Shown: in pieces, positions 58,787 to 64,000 of the stretch | Position numbering within the stretch: the stretch's first letter is position 1 | Layout: the number at the start of each line of letters is the position of its first letter | DNA from: Plantago major | Lineage: Eukaryota > Streptophyta > Magnoliopsida > Lamiales > Plantaginaceae | NCBI GenBank assembly: GCA_026545765.1 | Contig: JAIFAC010000017.1 | Location: 1 to 64,000 of the forward strand | DNA: 64,000 nt | Direction: 5' to 3' | Notes under the pieces: generated by a model | What the model saw: the letters and a program-made list of their open reading frames with translations, nothing else | Database searches by the model: none | Told to the model about the DNA's origin: nothing | Made by a program: the position numbers and the translations under genes

Positions 58787-60343
58787 TGTCACGCCCCAAA
58801 ACCAAAATACTTTGGCGCGATCGACCGTTTATCGTGAGTTGAGCTCGCTCACGCCAAGACGAAGCCTCAATTTAATTGTAAAACCGTTTGAAAGGTAATT
58901 CAGAGCATCTAAAGTACAAATACTATTCTAGAAACCTTGAACTAGATACAATCTTGGGCTTTTCTATGTTCAGGTCGGTTTCGTACCGACCTAAACACAG
59001 GTCTCCGTTAGATCATCACCAAGTACGATCTTACATATATGATATACTGGTTATATTTTAATAGTAAAATATAAATGTACCACTATACCCTTATTCAAGA
59101 TTAATTAAATTTAATAAATAGAATTTCAGAAAAATAAACTTCCAAACCCTACTTGATGTCAAATATACTGAAAATTAAATATCATCGCACTTCATCGTCT
59201 TCAGTCTATGTCTTCTTCATCCTCCAGTTCATCATTTTCTACTCTTCTTTGACCTTATCATGTAGCATAGTACTTTTATACGTCACTAACTTATGACCGG
59301 CGCAATCGCAGTTCAAAAATGTGAAAACTTGGAATTATCCTAAAAAAACAGTGTTCCCAAATCCCACTCAATCAATTCGTCCCGGAATTGACAAGTAGCA
59401 GGTTGATTTAAAAAAGCAAGAATCACCACTTCAAATTACAGTAATGGAAATGCTCACATGGGTTCTACTCTAGGTGAGCAACGCACCAATAAGTAGCCCA
59501 ATAGCACTAAGGCATGGGATTTGGTTATCAATAATTTACCAGGTGAGCAACGCAACAACGATTTGTATCTCTGATCAGTAAATTAGTCGATCCAACAATT
59601 TTAATTATATCTCCTATAATTGGAGAAATCTCGTAGGAGAGGATGAGAAGTTATGAATTAGGGTTCTTCGCCTGGTAATTATTTGCAGTGGTGATGAACT
59701 TAGCTTTAACGTTATGTTTAATGATGGATTTGTATTAATCATCTATTTTGTTTGTTATTAATAAAAATACTATATATGCAATTTTACAAAATTGAAATGA
59801 TTTATTATATATTTTTTTCTCAAAAAGGTAAATAATATTTTAAGGTTATTATAGTCAAACTTATATTTTATGGATTTTTCATTAATAAAATAATAAATTT
59901 TAATTAGATCGTACCAAAATTATAGATAAAATGACTTCGAACTAAAACGAATGGGTCAGATTGAATTAACCGCCATGTGGCAATCATCTGAAGGAGACCT
60001 ATGTTCAGGTCGGTACGAAGCCGACCTGAGAATATAAAAGCCCTACAATCTTAGAAAGTACAACTTAAGTTACAAAACCTTCACTTGACACCACTAGCTG
60101 CTCTAACTTGACTTGCCTCTACTAGCAACCTCCACGAGACCATAACCACTCAGATCACTGGAAAAAAAAAAGTGTAAGGGTGAATCTCCTGACACTTTTA
60201 CTGGATCAAGCGGATTTCAAAGTATACATATATATATACATGCATCAATACGCTCACATATCCAAAAATCATAACATGGAGTACTTTCACAAAACAGTAA
60301 GACAGTAGTTTAGCTCAATCAGATTTTACACTAGGCCACTATA
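58787..60343. mobile_element. Gypsy-like LTR fragment interrupted by a MULE
   Basis: Begins TGTCACGCCCCAAAACC, a start common in plant Ty3/gypsy LTRs, and continues to 58955. After the MULE and its TSD it resumes at 60053 and runs to the CACTA insertion at 60344. No coding domains were seen; whether it continues beyond CACTA 2 cannot be judged from this window. Confidence 0.5.
58956..60043. mobile_element. Non-autonomous MULE with about 50-bp TIRs and 9-bp TSD
   Basis: Perfect target duplication TACAATCTT at 58947-58955 and 60044-60052. Termini GGGCTTTT...AAAAGCCC with about 50 bp of complementary sequence including CAGGTCGGTTTCGTACCGAC on the left and GTCGGTACGAAGCCGACCTG on the right, each itself a small palindrome. 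1088 bp, no transposase; an internal phrase AGGTGAGCAACGCA occurs twice (59471, 59540). Mutator-superfamily features by TSD length and TIRs. Confidence 0.9.
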
Positions 60344-60889
60344 CACTACAAGAAAAATCAGGTTTAGGGACGGATTTATCCGTCCCTAAACCCTTGCCGA
60401 TTCGTCCCTAATCCGTTAGGGACGGATTAGGGACGGATAGGGACGCCCGTCCTTAAAACGGGCGTCTCTAACCGTTTAGGGACGGATATATTATCCGTCC
60501 CTAACCAGGGACGGATTTTATCCGTCCCTAATGGTCAAACACCATTAGAGACGGATAATATCCGTCTCTAATGGTCAGGATTAATAAGGACGGATAAATC
60601 GTCCTAATCCGTCTCTAAGGTTGGGCGGATAAATCAAATCCTAATCAACGGGATGGTTTATCCGTCCCTAAACTGTTTTTTTTTTAATTTTTTTTTTTTT
60701 TATGTTTTTTACATTTCACCTGTTTTACAATGTAGTCGTAGATAATATACCCGAAAGTGATAAAATTGCATTAATTAAAATAGAGATTCGATAAAATATC
60801 CGAACAAAAGACTAAATATCCGAATAAAATGAATAGTGTGAAAAGTATGTATCTAGAACAACGTAAGTACATGAGCATCTAAGAACCGG

Positions 60890-62776
60890 GAGGATGCGGT
60901 AGTTGTTGGTTCGCAGCGAACATCTGTTGTGTCATCTCATCCATCCGACAAGTGATATGAGCTTGATGCTCTAGAAGTTGATCGATCGTTTGCTTGAGAG
61001 GATTCATCAGCTCATTCACCTGCTCTTGAGTGTAGAAATTTTAATGTGATGAGGATGCCTGCTGCGACACGGAGAAGCTACCGCCGGGTGTCAATGAAGG
61101 GCCCAAACTGCCGAGCCCATACACTCGACCCTTAGCGTCCATCGGATTAACTTGGAAGAATATTTGGTCCTGCTCTCGAATTGTGAGTTCATGACCATCG
61201 ATCATCCTCTCCTCCATAATCCGCTCCACCTCAGTCTACAATAGTGTAGTGCATACGAAATGAGATCTGATTTTAGGAAGATACGCTCGAGCCATAATAT
61301 ACACAAATATAAATGTGAACCTTAACAAAGAAACATACCCCAATTTGCTCGGCCCTAGGATCAGTCCACATGCCATTCTTCATTTTTGCCTTCTTGAAGT
61401 GGTGAAGAGCAGTAGTGGGCTCCCCGGCATGGAGCTGAAGAACATGCAAACAAGTAGAAAGTTGTTAGAAATGAAAGCAAAAAAACATAAGTACAAATCA
61501 TATTGCAAGTCAGAAATAACATATATACTAACCGACATCCGGCGATTCGTAACAACGACCGCGACCCATAATGATGCACTGAGGTGCATGCCATCTCGCA
61601 GCTCGGTCAACCGGTTCTCTGTTCTTCTCCGCCATGTCCATGACCAAAGGATCTCTCGATACTCGCCAACGTGCCCTCATCATCCCCATCCATCATGCGG
61701 CTCTGCAGAGGCTTTCATGTTGCAAACCATCCTCTTATAACACTCGACCCAGCAGCGAACAGGTTGGGGAATGAGGGCATTAGAAGTAGTACTTCTACAA
61801 CATTTCCATAAGTAGCAAGCCCAAATAGATTAATGAAAATGGAATTTAAAGTAAACACAAATCATTGGCTAACATACCACGAAATCAAGACAACAAGTTC
61901 AAGAATGGTGACTAACATATCACCCAAGTACAATGGCTAACATACCACGAAATCAACACAATTGTGAAAGAACGTTGACTAACATATCACTCAATTACGT
62001 TGGCTAACATACCACTCAAATTGTCCTAAAATTTACTAACACAATGGTGACTAACATATCACCCAAGCACAGCTAACATACCACGAAATCAAGACAACAA
62101 GTTCAAGAATGGTGACTAACATATCACCCAAGTACATGGCTAACATACCACTCAAATTGTCCTAAAATTTACTAACACAATGGTGACTAACATATCACCC
62201 AATCAAGTGGCTAACATACCACGAAATCAAGACAACAAGTTCAAGAATGGTGACTAACATATCACCCAAGTACAAGGCTAACATACCACTCAAATTGTCC
62301 TAAAATTTACTAACACAATGGTGACTAACATATCACCCAATCTGATGGCTAACATGGATAAAGCTTTGTAACATTTAAGCTTACCGCATCTCATCAAAAT
62401 AATGATGCTTCATCCTCTCCGGGAGCGTAGACCACTTCTCCCCTCCTTCACCCGGCTTCTCCCTTCGAAGTCTTATAATCTTACCAAGATTTTCGGAGGC
62501 ACCCGGTGGCTAAAGCCTGTTACAAATGAGATAGACATGAAACAACCTTTATTAGTATATTCATGTAACATTTAGTAATTATCTGAAGTTATGTTCTACA
62601 AATGCATAATACTTACTTCTTCCGTTCGAACAAAACCGCTTCCCATTCCAACTAGCACCGGTGTCGAGCGGTGTAGGGACACCGTCGGAGGATAAGTCGC
62701 AAACATGGGTGGCGTCCCCACGCTCGAACCGATTAGGAGTCTCGAGGCACTGTTGTGAACTCCTTGCCAATGTCAT
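60890..62776 (-). pseudogene. Transposase_24-like remnant of CACTA 2
   Basis: Pieces parallel to those in CACTA 1: GASWNGKRF (around 62640), EKPGEGGEKWS-type segment (around 62430), HYGSRSLLR region (61530-61590), then LTIREQDQIFFQVNPMDAKGRVY and GSLGPSLTPGGSFSVSQQ (61065-61190). A stop follows at about 61040, after which QEQVNELMNPLKQTIDQLLEHQ continues in frame to about 60890. The gene is thus broken by at least that stop. Confidence 0.7.
61860..62355. repeat. Composite tandem repeat, about 70/140 bp
   Basis: Half-units of roughly 60-75 bp starting TGGTGACTAACATATCACCC alternate between two endings (GAAATCAAGACAACAAG and CTCAAATTGTCCTAAAA), giving a higher-order period of about 140 bp. Lies in non-coding sequence of CACTA 2. 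Same motif as 44785-44962. Confidence 0.88.
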
Positions 62777-62867
62777 AACCCGAAGACTACCCGCATCAGA
62801 CCACCACTAGTACCACTAAAGGCCGGTGGACGGTATGTGGACCTCCTATGCCTCGGCATCTGCAAAT

Positions 62868-64000
62868 TCATACAACAAGTGTTAGTAAGAAAGACGAGAT
62901 GAATTGGCAGGTAAAACATATATAATAGACACTTAATAAAGCATATATAACAAGTTGTAGTAACAAGTTGTAATCAAGAACCACCAATATACACATACCC
63001 TCGTCCTCCTCGCCCGTGGTTAAGTCTACATATTGGTCTTCATGCAGCTCAATGTACTCATCAGGAGCATGTACAACATTTCTCGCTGTTTCATCAACAA
63101 CCTCTTCTTGGTACGAGTTGGTAATTGAGTCGTCCTTCTTAACGTACTCTACTCTGGAGCGGGCCGTATATGTATCGCACCCGATGCGCCTTGTCACGTT
63201 TCGAGCTTGGATATTCAATGAATACCACTGGCGTGCTTGAGTAGCCAAGATAAATGGTTCGTACTACGGTACCTCCTCCTATGGTTAATGTCAACCATCT
63301 CATCTTGCTCGTGCTTCCTCGTACCGGTGGAGTAGGATCATACCGACCAACATCAAATGAAGGTTCTTTTCAAAGGCAAACCGAATATTCGAGCCGCATC
63401 GATTCGCTTCAACTTTCCGTAGAAATCATACAAATCGATAAATCTTGCCCACTAACACACACCCTGAATTGCTTGTGGCCTTGCTCGTGTTAGATTTAAC
63501 CGTGTCAACCTAAGACCATGACTATGCGATGAGAATGTGGAGACCTTCTGTTTGGTCCCTCCGCTAGAGCTACTAAGTAAGGAGATGTGATGTTGTTGAT
63601 AGGATCTCGGACATACTCCTTGAACCAAGGTGGGAATTACTTCCAATTTCGCTTCAAGTTGTGACTCAATCTCATCATCTCAATATTGGATTCTTCTCCG
63701 CATAACGCTTTGAACTCCCTGTGGACACGATTGGTATGCATGATTAGTTAACTAGTAGTTAGATATTCAAATTCATGAAGCCCTAGTAAGAAAGCTACTC
63801 ACCCAAAAATTTCACCATAAATTCATCAACTTCAGATGCAGTTCGAGGACATAATCTTGGTCGCCAACATTTCACTATCATTCAGCCATGATGTATTTTC
63901 TTCCCATAGGTCTCCCGAGACCCTAAAATGTAAATAGCATCATCATCATCCTCTTGAACTTCGAATGTGTCTGCGTTTCGAGACGGCCTAGATGCCTTTG
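62868..64000 (-). pseudogene. CACTA main transposase C-terminal region (DUF4216-like), degraded
   Basis: The minus-strand frame ending near 62980 reads YEPFILATQARQWYSLNIQ (around 63215-63265), matching the PFILATQA-type motif at the C-terminus of plant TNPD-like transposases, followed by an acidic tail (DEYIELHEDQYVDLTTGEEDEG). Upstream (63300-64000) frames are short and interrupted. Truncated by the window edge. Confidence 0.55.

Larger units (their letters stand above)
60344..64000 (-). mobile_element. CACTA (En/Spm) element 2, cut by window end
   Basis: Starts with an intact CACTACAAGAAAAATCAGG terminus, followed by a dense set of AGGGACGGAT / ATCCGTCCCT subterminal repeats (60361-60670). 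Minus-strand coding remnants include the accessory Transposase_24-like gene and, further in, the C-terminal end of a main transposase. The far terminus lies outside the window. Compared with element 1 the subterminal word differs (AGGGACGG against AGCGACGG), so it is a sister family. Confidence 0.9.

Noticed and set aside
61860..62355. CRISPR-like array
   Set aside because: The repeats are tandem with no unique spacers of constant length, the genome is a plant, and the array lies inside a CACTA transposon.

Overview
This window is plant nuclear DNA from a eudicot. The genes carry many GT-AG introns, the DNA between genes is AT-rich, and all major plant transposon classes are present (L1-type LINE, Ty1/copia, Ty3/gypsy-like, CACTA, MULE-like, Stowaway and Harbinger MITEs, Helitron). 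The intact NLR is of the R1 (late-blight-resistance-homologue) type, common in Solanaceae and Lamiales. An asterid, perhaps of Lamiales, is therefore my inference and not a proven assignment.

Only two genes look intact. (1) A SET-domain histone methyltransferase of the ASHH3/SDG7 group lies on + (coding exons 9871-15460). I could splice it completely into a 368-residue protein. (2) A single-exon CC-NB-ARC-LRR resistance-type gene lies on - (20047-22644, 865 residues). They are separated by a repeat-filled spacer and share no evident pathway: one is a chromatin enzyme, the other an immune receptor.

Layout. 1-7608: a large imperfect tandem duplication, each copy holding gypsy-like sequence and an antisense LINE reverse-transcriptase fragment. 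7609-8600: spacer with promoter motifs. 8600-15880: ASHH3-like gene. 15890-20000: MITEs, including a Stowaway element split by a solo LTR. 20047-22644: NLR. 22645-27500: short retroposon with target-site duplication (TSD), gypsy-like LTR fragment, Harbinger MITE, AT microsatellite. 27529-34766: a decayed copia element that has lost its RT/RNase H, with patchwork filler DNA at the deletion junction. 35640-39060: promoter-like stretch, then a field of AATGTT words split by a polyadenylated retroposed segment. 39700-42188: microsatellite, hairpin MITE, possible gene 5' end, Stowaway, MULE/hAT-like element with three hairpins. 43120-47084: CACTA element 1. 48089-48582: MITE nested in MITE. 49132-53905: degenerate autonomous Helitron, with a LINE fragment and an F-box exon upstream on the same strand. 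57400-58066: copia LTR tail with primer-binding site. 58787-64000: gypsy-like LTR split by a MULE with perfect 9-bp TSD, then entered by CACTA element 2, which runs off the window.

I found no CRISPR array and no tRNA or rRNA gene. The value of the window is in its nested transposon stratigraphy; I do not see a convincing new multi-gene system.
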